From contig JAPTHN010000001.1 in NCBI GenBank assembly GCA_026936325.1, positions 134,331,138 through 134,395,137 of the forward strand: a stretch of 64,000 nucleotides of DNA. Direction: 5' to 3'. Position numbers and translations under genes: made by a program. Each line of letters opens with the position of its first letter. Position 1 is the first letter of the stretch. This stretch comes from Platynereis dumerilii (taxonomy: Eukaryota > Annelida > Polychaeta > Phyllodocida > Nereididae). Shown here piece by piece: positions 1-14,596 of the stretch. The notes below the pieces were generated by a model. The model saw only the letters and a list, made by a program, of their open reading frames with translations. It did not search any database and was not told the DNA's origin.

Positions 1-3000
1 ATATATCACTTGATATATGCACCAGATATATGATGGACAGTTTTACATTTGACTTGACCGCAGAACTGTTTCAAACTTTGAGAAATTATCATGGCAGACA
101 ACACATATATATGCAGGTTGGCACAGGGTAGTTGGCAGAATTCAGAAGGGCTCTTTTGCAGTCTTCTGGTCAACTGACCATCATAAATATAAGGTAGAAG
201 ATTGCAAAATATCTACCTGTGGGTCCCTAACATATTGGAGGCAGCTACAGGTTGTAAATTTGTCAAATTGAAAGGGTCACATCAAAAGAGAAGTCCACTG
301 CAAGACTACGCCCTTTCAGACCTATCACTTAAACATGCTGGTGTCCAGTGCTGCTGTCCTATGCTCTTTTAAAGTCTTTTGGTAACACTTTTGCTCTCTT
401 TTACAGTCAGACGAGCTTCAGATTGTATAATGGCATATATCATATAGATAGTGGACGGCGATGAGACCAATATTGAGTTTTATTGGCCGAAGCAGTAATA
501 TTGCAAAATATTTCAAACAGGAGTCTGAAAAAAAGTAGCAAAGATCACCCAAAATAATGAAAGTCACAAAATCTTATAATATTAATTAATTAAAACACAA
601 ATATGACCGGAATGCACTGAGAACTTAAATTATTTTTTTGGTTCATAACTATAACATGACATGTGACTTGGACTCAAGGGTGACTTAAATGTCACATAAA
701 CTAAAGATGTCTCTCTCCTTCATAAAGAAGTTAGTATCAAATTCCTGTGATAAACATGACTATCAGGTTTCATTAATTATGACTAGCAATTGATAATGAT
801 GACAATCTGAAGCAAGATGTCACAAATATTTAGGAGGCAGTTAAAAATTCATTTTGGAACTTTCAGAAAATTAATCTGAAATTCATTTGATACAGGTTTG
901 CTTTTTCAAAAAGTTGTATTTTCCTTTTCACTGTATTCTAAAGCAGTCACTCACAGTGACTGAGGCTAGTCACTATGTTTGGTGAGGAGTCCTCTGGACC
1001 CAGACAGTCATAGAATAACTAATAAACTACACAACTATCAAGGAAGCACACCTTTTGTGCAAAGTAAATCAGGAATAAATCAAAAAATAAATCTAAACAG
1101 AATGAATTAGAGCAATTTACAATGGGAGGGTGCATTTGGGACCACTTCCTGAGTGGAGAAAGAAGACTTATGGAGCAAAACCAGTAAATTACATTGATTT
1201 AAAACTTTGCTCTTGGCTACAATATGGGTATGACACCTCATTTTAGGGTGCATGGGTATAACAGGATCAGGTTTGGTTTATGCAATAAATTGAAAAAAGC
1301 GCAGTAAATGAGCTTGAGTCATTTCCGAAATAGGATTGGAAAGTGCGCGTTATTCAAAATAAACAGTAGAAAATAATAAATTGTAAATCGGTGAGGCTTG
1401 AAAATTTTACGTAAAGCTTTTCCGTTACCCGGTTGTCCAACCTGCAATTAGCTGCGAGCAGAAAAGTCAGGGGCAAAATTGAAAATTTTGAGTTATTGGC
1501 TTTGGAACCGTCCAGGTTTAAGTACCAGGTATACCAGAAGAAATTTGGTTGGAAGTTGACCTATGGACATCCAAAATATAGGCCTATGTTCCAAGTTTGG
1601 TAAAATTGTTTCAAAAACAGTTAAAATACAACAGTATATACAATAATAAAAAAGACAACAAAGACACTGTTAAAAGCAAAGTTAAATTGGCAAAATAATT
1701 TGATAGTAATGGGATTCACAAAATAAATGGATCAATAAATGGATCCCTTTGAAGTCCCAAACAGAAGGGGTATTGAACAGAAGTCCATGGGAATATTTTT
1801 CAGGCTAGCAGACAATAGGTTTCCCACTTTTCTAACAAGATCCTTTTCAGAGATAATGCAATTAAAACCCACAAAAGGTGCCAAAAGGATTTTTTGAATG
1901 AAAGATCGTAAAAGTACCTAATTTACATATAGATGTCGCTTTGAGTGTGCCTTAATGAAAATTATGTAATACCCACCCCCTTTCCATAGAGTTTTTCATT
2001 GAGCTTTTCATTGAGTTCTCAAAGCTTTTCAGGGGATAGATTCAAGTGGTCCCTTGATGAAACCTCTTAATAATACAATGAAGAGTATATATGAAAGGTT
2101 GAAAGGTGGTTGAAAAGTGGTTGAAAAGCAAAGTGGCACTGCATCTGAAGAGGATGCTATCAGGACCAGAATATGACATCAGTACATTGCTATACACACC
2201 TCTAATTGCACATACTAGTCCCTACTAATTGGCAGGTTCAGTTTATTTACCATAGGAGGAATGATAACAAAGATCAAAGGGGGAGGTCTACAGGATTCTG
2301 TCTGTACAAAATGGACCCATGGGCCTCAATTTACTGATTCAACTTCATGAATATGCACCCTGTGTAGTTTAGACCTTCGGGTCCTACCCTGGTCTTCCCA
2401 ATCCAAGCAAAAGATCAAGGAACTGGAAGAGACTAGAAGGAAGGCAGAAGACATGCGTGCTGATCTGTCAGTCAAAGACAAACCAAAGCACCCCTTGCCC
2501 TCTACATGACCTAGGTCACCTACCCCCTAAAGCTAAACCAACCATCCCTACTGTTACATAACCCTACAAGCCAAACAACCATGGATCCACTCATAGATCA
2601 TTGTGTGTGAGATCATTGTGGGATCTTTATTTGGTCTATTTGGAATGACCGTAATGCAATGTAATTTAGGGCAATCAACTAGAATCAACAACCACGTTCA
2701 ATAGTAGGTTATAGGAGGAGACTACCGCAATATAGCCTGTAGTAAGGCAATAATAGAAGGGTGAATTGGAGACCTGATTGATCAATATGAACCCCTTGTT
2801 CACAATGACGTAATCAACCCACCCCATTGTCCATCCCCTGTCATTCGATGGCCATCCACTATAGTCATCCACAGCCATCAGCCAGCAAGCTGTTATAGAC
2901 TATTTTCGGATCCCCATTACTGTGAGTGTCACTACAATAGGTCATTCTGAGCCAAAGGGTGCCAATCTACTGTGAAGGAATCGCTGGACAATGAGAAATC

Positions 3001-3400
3001 GTCTGCTAAAGGAATGTTAATGGAAATGGAAGGCTAGAGAAAAAGCCCAATTCCCACAAGTCATTCGAGTACACGGGGCAAAAAATGAGCTTTTTTACTC
3101 AAAATATAGTCGTGGAAACTCAGGGGTCAGGGGAAAATGAGGATCAAAACCACTTAGAACTGCAATCACGATGGCACGGAGGCCAAAGTTCGCACGGATC
3201 TCGCATGTAACTCAAATGATCCCAGAGTTAGTCTTGAATCCTCCCTCCTCCTCAAGACCTCAGCCAGTCCAATCTTCCTCGTTTACATATTTCTGTCAGA
3301 GCTGTCTTGTGCAACACGCACGTTGTCACGTCGTCACACAATATTTGTGATTTTCTGAGGTATTTCTGAGAACAAAAACTGAAGAACTACCTCGTGAAAA
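1..3400. other. AT-rich non-coding stretch
   Basis: No convincing gene. The longest frames are short and lack splice context. Around 1990-2130 there are small direct repeats of a GTTGAAA/GAGCTTTTCATT type. The last 300 bases, from about 3130, are richer in CpG. Confidence 0.45.
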
Positions 3401-3601
3401 GACTTCATGTATTCAGCAAAATCAACAAATTTCGGAGAGTGCGAATGTCCGACTAAAGATCGTCTGCTGTCCGTAAAACTTTTCCGCGAGAGGGCGCTGC
3501 AGTATGAACAAATTCTTTCGGCAGATTTCGAAGAGGAAAGAATTATGTTGGAAATGTCCAAATGTCATGCAGTTCTCAAGATCAAACAGGGAGATTTGTG
3601 A

Positions 3602-5384
3602 CTGTGACCTTGGTCTTGGGGAAAAACAAAGGTTATTTGTCGCTGCAGTGAACGGTGCAGGCTGTGGACAGGCGGAATCACCATTTTAATGGGAATCCCC
3701 CCCCGGGTCCCCCAAGGTTCTCCTATGTTTTCTCCTGGGAAGGACCCCAATCTATGGGGGATCCACTCATGCAGGCAGACTGGTCACTCGGTGCACTGTT
3801 TGCAAATGACCACCTTCACAACACACTTGACCTGCTGACCCCTGGATCCCACTGGGCTGTCTTTTCTTTGGTTGAAAATTTAGGAAATTAGTGAGAGCAG
3901 GCGAGGAGAATGGGGTATATATACCGTATTTGTCTGACTGGACTCTTTTCTTCGGGTCCTCCTTGAAGGTGTATCTTTTTAGTTCATGATATTTTTAATT
4001 AGTAAATTATGGTATTTAAGAAACTAATTTCAAAATTAAGCTGATTTGGTTTGTAAGAGATATAAATCCATTTCCAGGGTACCTAATTAAAATGAATGAA
4101 GTTGCAATGGACATTGAATGGTCTAAGCTAGGACCTCTCTTAGAGACCCTATTGAGTTGAGCCAACATGGTACTGCAGAATTGGAGTAGGGCGGAGGAGC
4201 ACTGACTAGGAAGTCAGAAGAAAGAAAGGAAGGAAGGAACTTAGGAAGGGGGGCAACATCCAAGGCGGCCAACTTATGGTCAAGTCCAGCAAATAAATAG
4301 TTCCAGCTACAAAGAAATGCACCTCGTCTGGCTGAGTACAAAGTCGCACTTTACTTCCAACAACACAACAAAGTGCAATTCGTGTTTCTTCAACTTTCTC
4401 CCTCCCCTCTTATTATGAACATCCTCACTGCAGAAAATTACCAAATTATATGTCTTTATTGTGAAATTACCAGCACCTATGAATGTGGTACAATGTACAG
4501 CCGGAGACATATAACTCAACTGCATACTTTCAAGCTCTTCACACACAAGAAATCACTCTGTGGGGCTGTCCAACAAGATTACAATAAAATTCTCAAATTG
4601 CTCTTTCCAAGTCACTACAATACATGGAGTACAATGCAGAAACGTGAAAAGTGAATTGTCATGCGAATTTTGAGTGGTCATTTATTGAATATCAAAGTGA
4701 CAAGTGGGATAGTGGGTAATGTGAGTGTGCTATGGACAGTGCAAGTAATATAAGTATGGAATGACCTCGTAGGGGTCCTGTGTACTCAATAGGTGTACTT
4801 AAGTCTAATACTTAGTTTGATCAGAGCTTTGTATCACATGGATCCAGTGCTGATCACTCAACACAACCTGATATACTTGAGAGATCTGCCAGGTCATGGT
4901 GGCCTTTTCGGTATCAATTCTTGAGGTCAATCGTTGAGAGATCCACTCTTTAAAAGGTCATTTTTTGAGAGGTCAATTCCTTGAGGTCAGTACTTGAGGA
5001 TCAATACCAGATCAGATAGGAGGTCATATGACCAACACAATGACCAATACAAGAGGTCATAGATCCTTCACATGCAGATCCACAATAACAAGCAGTTGTT
5101 AAAAGTGACCTCAAACAAGGTCCATCCAATTCACTACAGGAGGACACAGTCCTTGACTGGATATAGTGGATACAGGTAATTGAGGCACCTGATCCAGTGG
5201 AGGTATGGGCAAGTGAAAATCCACACATGGGTTGATGGAGTATGTAAATAAGATGATGTGAATCCTCAAGCATGTCTCATCGATTGTTGTAAAGCTTCAT
5301 GAACCTTTGAACCATGGACGAAGAGGCTAGTTTTGACTTTGAGGTCTGTCTTATCATACTAACATTCATATTCATCGCCTGGGA
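3602..5384. other. Non-coding stretch with a degenerate TTGAGGTCAA repeat
   Basis: No supported gene. Between about 4920 and 5010 a TTGAGGTCAA-like word recurs four or so times in degenerate form. The rest shows nothing I recognise. Confidence 0.4.
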
Positions 5385-5575
5385 GTTGGGTAGCTCAGTT
5401 TGTAGTGATCAGGTTTTCCAATTGCTGGGTCCCGGGTGCGATTCCAGCTCCTGACGGGTCACCTCGCACTATCTTATACGACAGTTTCACACATCTTTCG
5501 CCTTGTTGGATCCTCCTCCTGTCCCAACTTGCAAATGCATAGACACAGAACATAAAGTCCGACTCATCCATATAT
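5385..5575 (+). repeat. tRNA-derived SINE, nearly full
   Basis: The head reads like a tRNA gene: an A-box-like TAGCTCAGTTTGTAG at about 5391 and a B-box-like GGGTGCGATTCC at about 5434. The body carries the family signature (CAGTTTCA, a CCTTCGCCT-type block, CCTCCTGTCC, GCATA, CACAGAACATAAAG). The same head and body recur at four other places in the window, which supports a dispersed SINE. Such elements are transcribed by RNA polymerase III and copied by a partner LINE. It is diverged, so probably old. Confidence 0.8.
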
Positions 5576-5624
5576 ACCCTCCAACTACCTGCCAAACGAC
5601 CCTTCATGCCAACTTTCCAATCAG

Positions 5625-5728
5625 TTGGACGGCTGTTTCAATCATCCTTCGCCTCATTGCTGTGTCCTCCTGTCCTAATTAGCTTACCAAGTGCATAAAT
5701 ACAGGACACAAAGCCCCAATCATCCATG
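5625..5728 (+). repeat. Headless SINE copy of the same family
   Basis: The SINE body appears a second time about 50 bases after the first copy, without the tRNA head: GGCTGTTTCAATCATCCTTC, CCTCATTGCTGTGTCCTCC, GCATAAATACAGGACACAAAG and a CATCCAT end. This is either a 5'-truncated insertion or a dimer-like arrangement. Confidence 0.75.
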
Positions 5729-6339
5729 AATTCCAGTCACTGGTAGGCCTAACACACAACAGACTATAGCAAGGACTACCAATGGTCAGATAGAGGTCAC
5801 ACCCAGAGGTCACAAGTGGAAGTCATACATGCAACCCAATACACAGGAAGTCCTGCCTCCTTTGCAACTCTTATTACTCAGACTTCCTATGTCCAACATT
5901 GTTCATGTGTGGAATAACGTGAAGACTAATGTTTCCCAAGTTGAGCATAGGTTTAAGGAAGAATCATGTTTCACATTAAAATAATTCTGCTTTCAAATGA
6001 GCCAAGATGCAGAGTGAGAGAACAAAGGAATGGGGTGACCATCAACACTTTTCCAAATTCATACACAATTCATCTCCAAAATGTATTCATAATAAATCAT
6101 ATGTTCTTTCATATATGAGGAGATTCAGGCCTCAAGGAAAGAGAAGGCCTCAAAAGTATGATCACCGTATTTACATCCACAGATCAATATAACCCACCCC
6201 CCTCCCCGACAATGGAGATACTGTATCAGTGCATATAAATGAGAATTTACCAAAGAATATCTGTACATAACCTGCAATGCAATCACACATAACAAGGACG
6301 TATGAAACTTCCTTGATACAAATAGTTTCTGGTGACACT
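5729..6339. other. Non-coding stretch
   Basis: No gene, RNA gene or repeat recognised. Confidence 0.4.
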
Positions 6340-6650
6340 TTCCCCCTGAATCTCCTCTGAATCTGATCATAATCTCCCAAGAATCTACTCATAAGCTCTC
6401 CCAATAATCTCCAAGAATCTCCTTCAGAATTTCCCCAGTTTCTTCAGAATCTGCAAATTACCTCCCAAGAATATCCCCCATAGTATCCTCAAAATTGTCA
6501 TAAGAATTCTCATAAGCTTATCTAGTCTCCTTGGACTCTGCCAAAAAATATCTCAAGAATCTCCTCAAAACATTCACAGATTCTACCTAGAATCTCCCAT
6601 ACAGAATCCCCACATGATCCCCCCATAATCTCCTCTTCACCTCTCCAGAC
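6340..6650 (+). repeat. Degenerate AGAATCTCC short-period repeat
   Basis: The word AGAATCTCC or close variants (GAATCTCCTC, CAAGAATCT, TAATCTCC) recurs many times over about 300 bases with uneven spacing of roughly 10-30 bases. It looks like an old, diverged tandem repeat. No coding signal is attached. Confidence 0.6.
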
Positions 6651-9600
6651 TGCACAGGAAGTCAACATAAAATCCACCACAACAGATCAACAGAAGAGTT
6701 GTACACAAAACATCAACAAAGAATCTGCACAATTATGCATTCCCCACGTTACCCTAGTATAATCAGGGGAGCAGATTTAGTGAAGGTAGCAAATGGAACA
6801 GTTGAGTGAAACAACCCAAAAACCCAAGAAATCTTCCACTGGTCACAATAAACATGTCAGGAAGGAATGTCTATAGCTGGACACTAAATCTCAGGGGTGG
6901 TTTCAAGTAACTTTTAAGTTTCAACATATATAGGTCCACTGAATCTTTTCCTTTTATATTCTTTAGATAGTTTCTCAAAAATTGCCAAGAGTTGAACAGT
7001 TGTATAATGGGAAATGAACCTTATTATTAAGTTCACTGTGAAAATAGTCAAACTGGTACTCAACAATGATATATGTACTATACAAGATCGTGCACATGCA
7101 TATGCCTGGTTACTGCAAGCATAAAAGTCTCTGATCCAAACAGGACCTCATTAAAACAGTCCTCAAATTCACCAAGTCCTCAAAAAACCTCAGGACAGGG
7201 GACAGCAGCAAAACAGAGGGTATGACATTCGAAGTCATGCACAGGATTGTTAAGAGGTAAAAGATTGGTTAAGGTAAATTGGTGCATGTCAATCCGGGGT
7301 CACCTGCAAGATCAGAGGGAAAGACAAACCAGAAGGGGAGCCTAGGACGTGTCAAATGCTTTGTGATAGTCTTGTCAAGTGCTTTGTTCCAATCTCTGTA
7401 CCAATGGCAAACAGCACCTCTCTCCACAGGGATCCAGCCTGGGCCACCCTCGCAAGCCAAGGTATACCGAGGATGGCCTGGGCTGGCAGGTGAGGTCAGG
7501 ATCCAGTGCAGCATATCACAGGGACTCCTAAGGACTCTTTGACAGGAGAGCTAACCTCACCTGCACATTGCTTGTCAGGTATGTTTGTTGATCTTTATCT
7601 CAATTACAATATTGGGGATTACAATATCAATGGCTGATCCCTCACACAATGTGCCAAATGCCCCTGACCCTGAATGATCATACCTCTGTCCCCAAGTCCC
7701 CTTGGTGTCCCCTGGCAAGGTGTCCTTTTGCTGAAACGTCCTTTTGGTGGCTTGCTGTGTCTCCTGATTTCATGATGCCCTTTCCCCTTGTCCCCCTTTC
7801 CCCTGTCTCTTGCCCTTTTTCATTTTTCATATCCAAAAGATCGCACCATGCACTTTTTTCAGTCCTTTTCAAATTTTTTTTTTGCCTCATTAGCCGAATG
7901 CAATGGATGCAGCATTTCAAGGTCATATTTTTGAGCCAAGGTCATCCGCTCACCAAGGTCATGTCCTCCTGGTGAGGGACAGCTACCAGCCACCCAAGCT
8001 ATGCAGTTAAGTCTAGTAAGTGAAAAACCTTCCACCCTGATTTCATGCAACAAAAAACCAACCCCTTCAAACACAAAACCCTAATTTCTAAAGTGGCCTA
8101 CCCCTTTCACTGCTATATTATGCCTTTACCCCTCCACAAGGCTCCTGGCTGAGTCCTGAGGTCACAGGGAAAATGTAACCTCAAAGTTCACAAGATCGGA
8201 ATGAGTAAAAACCCTCTTGTGGGTCCTCCATATTTTTGAAAAATAACTATAGAAAATAGCTTTAGAAAATACTCTAGAAGTACTACAGTAATACCATAAT
8301 GGGTTTATAGGTTTGACCTCAGAGAAACTCCACATTATAGTCTCCACCCATATGAGAATGACCTGGTGATTTACAGACACAAGTTTATTGATAGTTAAGG
8401 ATCATCTCAATTGCTACACCTCAGATGACACTCAGGTCAAAATCACCTTGTGTTGCAAATGAGCTAACTTCCACCACAACATTTTCACATTTTTGGGTCA
8501 TGATGGTGACTCTGGAGTATTGCTATTGCTGTTTTATCTTTGAGGGATCTTCTCCAATCTCCATCAGCCATTTAAATGGGTTTTTGAAGGCATGTAATTG
8601 TTTCCCAGAGTATAATAATTTCCCAGAGTATAACAGTCCTATGCCAGTTTTAAGTAGGAGATTTGAATTTTCTACAGGATAGGATAGCTCCTTATTTTGA
8701 CCAATATAGTCATTTTTAGCTTCTTCTTCCAATGGAGCAATGATTCTCAATTACACGGCCATGTCATCCCTGGATTTCCCTAAAATGAACCTGGGAATGT
8801 ATTTACCAAGAATGCAACTTCATTTTGCATGCTGTGGCCACATCTTGGAGGGATCTACATGCATTTGATAAGGACATCTCTAACCACTTGGTAGGGTCAT
8901 ACTTTAGCGATGGAATTAACAGATACAGTATATGCATTTTAATCTTACTTCCCTTGCATTAAAATCTTAAGGTGCAAGATAAAAGCAAGTATAATGTTCT
9001 TGAATTATTTTCACCACATTGACAGCTACCTTGACTTTTATCAAGGGGTATCAGATACATATCTATTGTGCAATGACCATATAGGTGATGCCTTAGAAGG
9101 AGCACATGCTAAAATGTATAGCCATTGCCAAAAATGACTATGAACACATCCTTTATGGCTGTGTCACCAGGGAGGATGATCCTTTTTGTCACAATGCTCA
9201 GGGATTCACCCAATCACCCAACACAGTCCAAACATGGATCTAGCATAAAACCTCCCTGGTCCACATCACTCACAGCTCTCTATCTGCAAATATATGACAG
9301 CCATTCAGACTAAATTTGCAATTTACACCAGGTTGGCAACAGGGAGTATTTATGACACAGGGCCGGATGTCTAAATTGAGTTATCCTTGATCAGCAGCTC
9401 ATGCAACTGGAATCACATTATTTGCATAGGTGACCTGGTGGTCAATTTTAACAGTTGATTTATCAGTTATGTGAGGATCCTGCAGATACCATTTATCACC
9501 AGAGATATGCTGTCCCACGTACCATGGCAATGCCCAATGTACGGCCATCCATGTATACAGTGTATCTGACAAACTGTGGCTTCCTTTACACCATATTCCA

Positions 9601-10074
9601 ATGTTCTATTTTTAAATGATTTTATACTTTTTCCAAGAAACATGTGCAAGCCACCACAGATCAGTGATGGAGCACTGGATTGACAAGCAAAGTTCACCAC
9701 TCTACACAAAATTACATTGCAGTTCAATTTGACCCAAACCACTACATTTCCTTGTACATTTCAAGAGATACCGAGTACCCATAGTCGCATTTCAATTTGC
9801 ATACTCTAAAATTGGGGATCTGACCAATCCGACAAATGACCATAGCTTAGTCGCTTCTTTTGGTCTATAAGCATTTTGATCATATATGTTAATCTTCTCC
9901 ACAGTGTACTCAGTGTGTACAATATTTACCAATTAATTGTCCAATAGAACCCCCTCCCTTATATATACTCCTCAGAAGCGCTTCCAGCAGGCCTCTATTC
10001 GAGGTTGGCTTTTAATCGAGCAAAAGCAGTCCATGCAATCCTTGCAAATTGCAATGAGCAACAACCCCTCTGCG
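6651..10074. other. Non-coding stretch
   Basis: Several short frames exist (up to 108 codons at 7649-7975), but none has splice context or a recognisable product. A T-rich run lies near 7870. Nothing else is supported. Confidence 0.4.
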
Positions 10075-10190
10075 GATGGATGGCTGATTGGAATTTACGT
10101 TCTGTATTCATGCACTTGCCAGGCTAATTAGAATCGGCGGAGGACACGGTAATGAGGCAAAGGATGAAACTGCTGTCCAATATATAAGTT
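10075..10190 (-). repeat. SINE body fragment
   Basis: Reverse-strand copy of the SINE family body, matching the copy at 23242-23437: GGAGGACACGGTAATGAGGC, AAGGATGAAACTGCTGTCCA, and an upstream GTATTCATGCA block. No tRNA head is present, so it is 5'-truncated. Confidence 0.7.
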
Positions 10191-12687
10191 CAGTCGCAAA
10201 AGGGAAGATTGAGGTTACTGCTTGTTGCAGGACTTTGGCACTTTCAAGCATTGCAGCGACTTAATACCTGCCATGTTCAGAGTGGAGCCGGTTTCAGAGA
10301 CCATAACATTTCCAAGAACTTTTTCTCGGAGTCGAGATCTGTTCCGCACGCTGGACTTCCATTCGCATCAGCAAAGGAATGCGTTTACGTATGCTGTGTG
10401 TGTCCGCTGCCCACCATGAATTGTGTCGGTATAACAATCTGTTAATGAAAATTGAGCAATTGAGATGAGACCAAAAATTGCCCAAAATGAGACCACAACA
10501 CAGAGGTCCTAACACAAGAGGCTGAGTCAATTAAGGGGAGAAGAATAGAACTTTTATTGGAGTGATTGCTTTGTCACAAAGTCCATGCAATTGTATGAAC
10601 AGAGCTGTAAGTTTGTCTGATCACTGTCAATGTCTGGGGCAACAATACTGCAATATACTAGCAGCCAACTGGCAGTCAATGACCTAGGCCATAGGCAGTA
10701 TTACTTTTTACTATTTACTATTTAGTAGGATGGGACATTTCATTTCAGTGGTCAATGACTTTATGGCACTGCTTGCTGATAGAACCAACTGTGAAGTCTC
10801 CCAATCTTTTTGTGTGAAAGGACTATTCCCAGACAACATTTCACAATTTGTCTTTTGGAAGGTTTATTGGACATGATGAGAGAGTTGGGTGGTCCCTCCA
10901 AGGTCCCTTGTGTCCTCTGAAGGTCCACAGGGTGCACCCGCATAGGGGACCACCCTAGGGCCACCATAGGGCACCAATAGGACCCCAATAGTTACTACAA
11001 GACATGGGCAGTACTCAATCAAAAGGACAATACCTATAACTGCAGTGGTTTTCTAAATTCCTTATACCAATTTACTTGAATTTAGCCACAAAGAAGGTTC
11101 CCACAGAAATTCCTAAAGCAAATTCCTGGATAGCTCTATAAACTTCTAATTGAGACCAAATCACTATTTGCTACTACTGATATTTTTGCCCAGGCATGGA
11201 GGACATTGGAGGCGCATGATTGGTGTTACACTGTATAGATCCATGCCTAAGCAACTGTTTCTGGTTTAATTGTATCCCTGATCAAGAGAGGCAGTATACT
11301 ATGGATGTAGGTATGTTCATGATTCAATCAAACAAAACTTACACTTTTCCTTGATTAATTGTTGTCCATATTGGATCATATTATCATAGAGCTATAAGGG
11401 TTAACTTATAGATCCATGATATTATAGTATGAATGGTTTTTAGCTGATTTTGACAAAGGACTACTCCAGAGGAATTATCTAACAAATGCACGTGTTCAGG
11501 CCCAACAGCCCAATAAACCAGGAAGTTATAATGATCTGCAACATATCTTGTTACATGTCAATTTCTGATAATTCAATCATGACACCTCCCAATCGGATGA
11601 CTTTTTGGAGAAGGAGAGAGGAAAAAAACTTTCAGGAACAATAGAATAGTTTTATACAAAATCCTCACAATACATGCGAAGTAAAGAATGACCAAGTTGA
11701 TGAAAACACCAGCGGCAAAACACCACAAAAGTCATGCATTTTTATTGCTTTTGTGGGTTGGACATGGCCACCTGCGGAGCTCTGTACAGCTGGATCCTAC
11801 AGAGAGGGGGGGCAACTTCTGACCACCATTGACCACACCAAACTGTACAATCAAGTGGTTTAATTAAGGCCTTGATTAAATGTCCTATCGCTTGTATGAT
11901 CATAGATTTTGGTAGATTCGATCAGTTCTGGTCCCTTGCTCACACCCTGCTATCTCCAAATGCACACAAATGCATTTGTCACACTGCCAGACCTCTATAC
12001 CACCCATGAGCAATGGTCAGCTGATGAGCATAGCAGTTCCAACTCCCCTCATTGCCCTCCTCAAGGTAAGGTCTTCCTCTATGCCCAATACCATCACAGT
12101 CATCATCAAATCAGTAGAACCAGTTTCCATTAGAGTAATATCATATACTGCCCAGCCCCCATTACTCATCATAAATGCCATGATTGTACCATGGACTGAG
12201 TAGAAACCCTCCCTGATTGTACCCTACATTGACCCCCCCCCCTTGACAAGGTATGTTCAAGCTACATAATTTCCAGTGCCTAATTAGTCAACTTTTGACT
12301 TATGGTATGCTTATGCAGCCAGTATGCTTCTAAGTTATGCAGACATAATGAGTCCTAATGATATACCTGATTTACCAGAGCTGGTATAACCATACCCATT
12401 TTACTCAGGTTTCAGGTACTCAAACTTCCTATCAATCAGGGGAACTGGTGGCAAGCCAGCTGTCAATGAGATGTCTTTTTTTTCTTCTCTTATTTACTGG
12501 TTTTGATTGGTTTAGAGGAAAATTACCAAATATTTCCATATTACCTATTTCAGATGGTTCCTTAAACAGCAGTGGCACTTTACATTGAATCGAGAATTAT
12601 CTGGATAATTGAAACATGGTCGCTCGACTGAATTATGATCAAACTTACCAAATTAATAATATTCGGAGGATTCGAACAGTCATATTA
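10191..12687. other. Mostly non-coding stretch, CpG-rich at its start
   Basis: From 10191 to 10440 CpG is more frequent than around it. A short frame at 10273-10419 beginning MFRVEPVSETITFPRTFSRS is open, but no good donor follows it. The remainder holds nothing I recognise. Confidence 0.35.
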
Positions 12688-12877
12688 GTCATAGGCGTAT
12701 TTCGCAGAGGGTCAGGGGGGGGGGGGGCTGCAGCCCTCCCTGGCATCAGGGCAAACGGCATATATCAGGGCAAACTCTGACCACTGCCCTGGTCACATTC
12801 GCGCCATGTTAAAATTTCAGGGCAAAATAGTCACAGCCCCCCCCCCCTGCGAGACAGCCGTCCCGTATGCCTATGAC
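12688..12877. mobile_element. MITE with GTCATAGGCGTA ends and G/C tracts
   Basis: The two ends are inverted copies: GTCATAGGCGTATTTCGCAG at the left, and CTGCGAGA...TATGCCTATGAC at the right. They are flanked by a direct ATTA (12684-12687 and 12878-12881) that fits a target-site duplication. A run of 13 G (12715-12727) near the left end faces a run of 11 C (12837-12847) near the right, so the whole 190 bp can fold back. It encodes nothing and is a non-autonomous DNA transposon. I could not settle its superfamily. Confidence 0.75.
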
Positions 12878-14596
12878 ATTAGTGATTAATGCAATTCCAG
12901 GTATGGGATTGTAAAATGGACAGGCAGTTTTGAAATATTTCCCTAGACTAGTGCTTCACCAGTAATCACTATACAGTACAGTCTACAAAACCCCCGAAAA
13001 TTATCACCATATACATGCCCAAGTTGCAATTAACACAGAGATGTCATCAGCATAACTCCAGAGTCCAGACTCCTAAGTATGCCACTGGCTCCAAATACCT
13101 TCACCAGCATACTGCAGGGCATACCTGCACAGTGCACAGCCATATATTATGCAACAATCCTGCAGTCCATGAAATATGCTAAACATTAAAACTGCATAAC
13201 ATATACAAACAAGAGGCCTGTAAATTCCAAAACTCACTAATTGCTTTCATGTTTGCATGAAAACGTGAGATGTTTGTGTGATCGTAAATACTTATAAAAT
13301 ACACAAAGGTTATTGTAGACATCTTGTGCACTTTCAGCAAGATTCTGGGCACTTTGTAGTCTTGACATTTTGTGGAGCACTTTGTTGTGCACGTTGGATC
13401 CTTTGAATGGATCTCTAAATACCACAGTAAACATCCCACAATGACCATCCATGGGACTGTAAGTACCCCACAAGTACAGATAAATACAAGTACTAACTAC
13501 ACATAATGGGGTGACAATACCTTGACATGACAAAGACAGTTTGGCCCTGTAGACATGTACATTATGTACACCTATATGGAACATGTACAATAGCATACAT
13601 TGGACCAATTTCCTCCAACAGAATCACAAGAAATGAGCAATTGTCAAGGCCATGCCATCTCGTGAGGACTCCTCCCTCCATTCAAACCACGTACATTGGA
13701 CATTATGTATTGTCATATTCCATCGTAGTAAAGGCTGTATACTGCATGTATTGTCACCTATAGGATAAAAGGGTGTGGAAGCTCATCTCCCATTCTTGGT
13801 TTGTCAGAGACCTTGAAGACTGAACATGTTGGACAACTTGTACCAGACCCTAGGTACCAGACTTCCTGATGCTCTCCTCAATTCATGTTAAATCCTACAA
13901 TAATTTTGCTTTACTGATGTTATTTACCAATGATTTTGACTTCATCAGAAATACATTTACCATCTCTCACCCATCCTTCGCCAAGCCATCTTCGAACAGG
14001 GATGACTAGGTATGCAATGTATATATATTAGACATTTATTTTCCATACACCCCATTACACATTATTTTCCCAATCTCTTTCTCACACTTATTGTTGAGTA
14101 CTTAAATTTCATCTGATGCTATCTCCTTTATCTTGTCTAATCTCTTCTTATCAGCCCAACAATTAAGTGTATCCTTTCACAAGCAATTTGCCAAATGATC
14201 TTTCTTTTGTGACCTATATAAATTACATAGGATGAGAAAGGATCTATAAAATCCCATAGAAATGAATCAAATGATGGAAATGATTGTGTCACATAAATCA
14301 AAAGAACATCTATGGACAAAGGCCAGCGTCTGCCCTTGGGTTGAAAAGATGAGCAAGATAAAAACAGAATAAGATCACCTATAGTCACAACCACAATGTA
14401 GGGAGCCACCTGATTAGCATAAATCATAAACATCATTTTTACACCTCTGTGTTGAACATTAATGCATGGACAGAGGCACAATGGTGGCCCAATGGTAAGT
14501 AGGCTCTGCAGAATAAAGCAAGAAGGATATGAGAATAAACAATGAGAGTAGAGAATCAGAATTAGGATAAAGAATGAGAATAAAGAATAAGTTGAC
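12878..14596. other. Non-coding stretch
   Basis: A minus-strand frame of 175 codons (14137-14664) is the longest in the window outside tandem repeats. It is rich in hydrophobic residues, overlaps another open frame, and is about the length expected once by chance in a window of this size. No gene is called. Confidence 0.4.

Noticed and set aside
3407-3601. 64-codon ATG frame with charged residues (ERALQYEQILSADFEEERIM)
   Set aside because: Protein-like, in a CpG-richer patch, but another frame on each strand is open too and no splice site or family was found.
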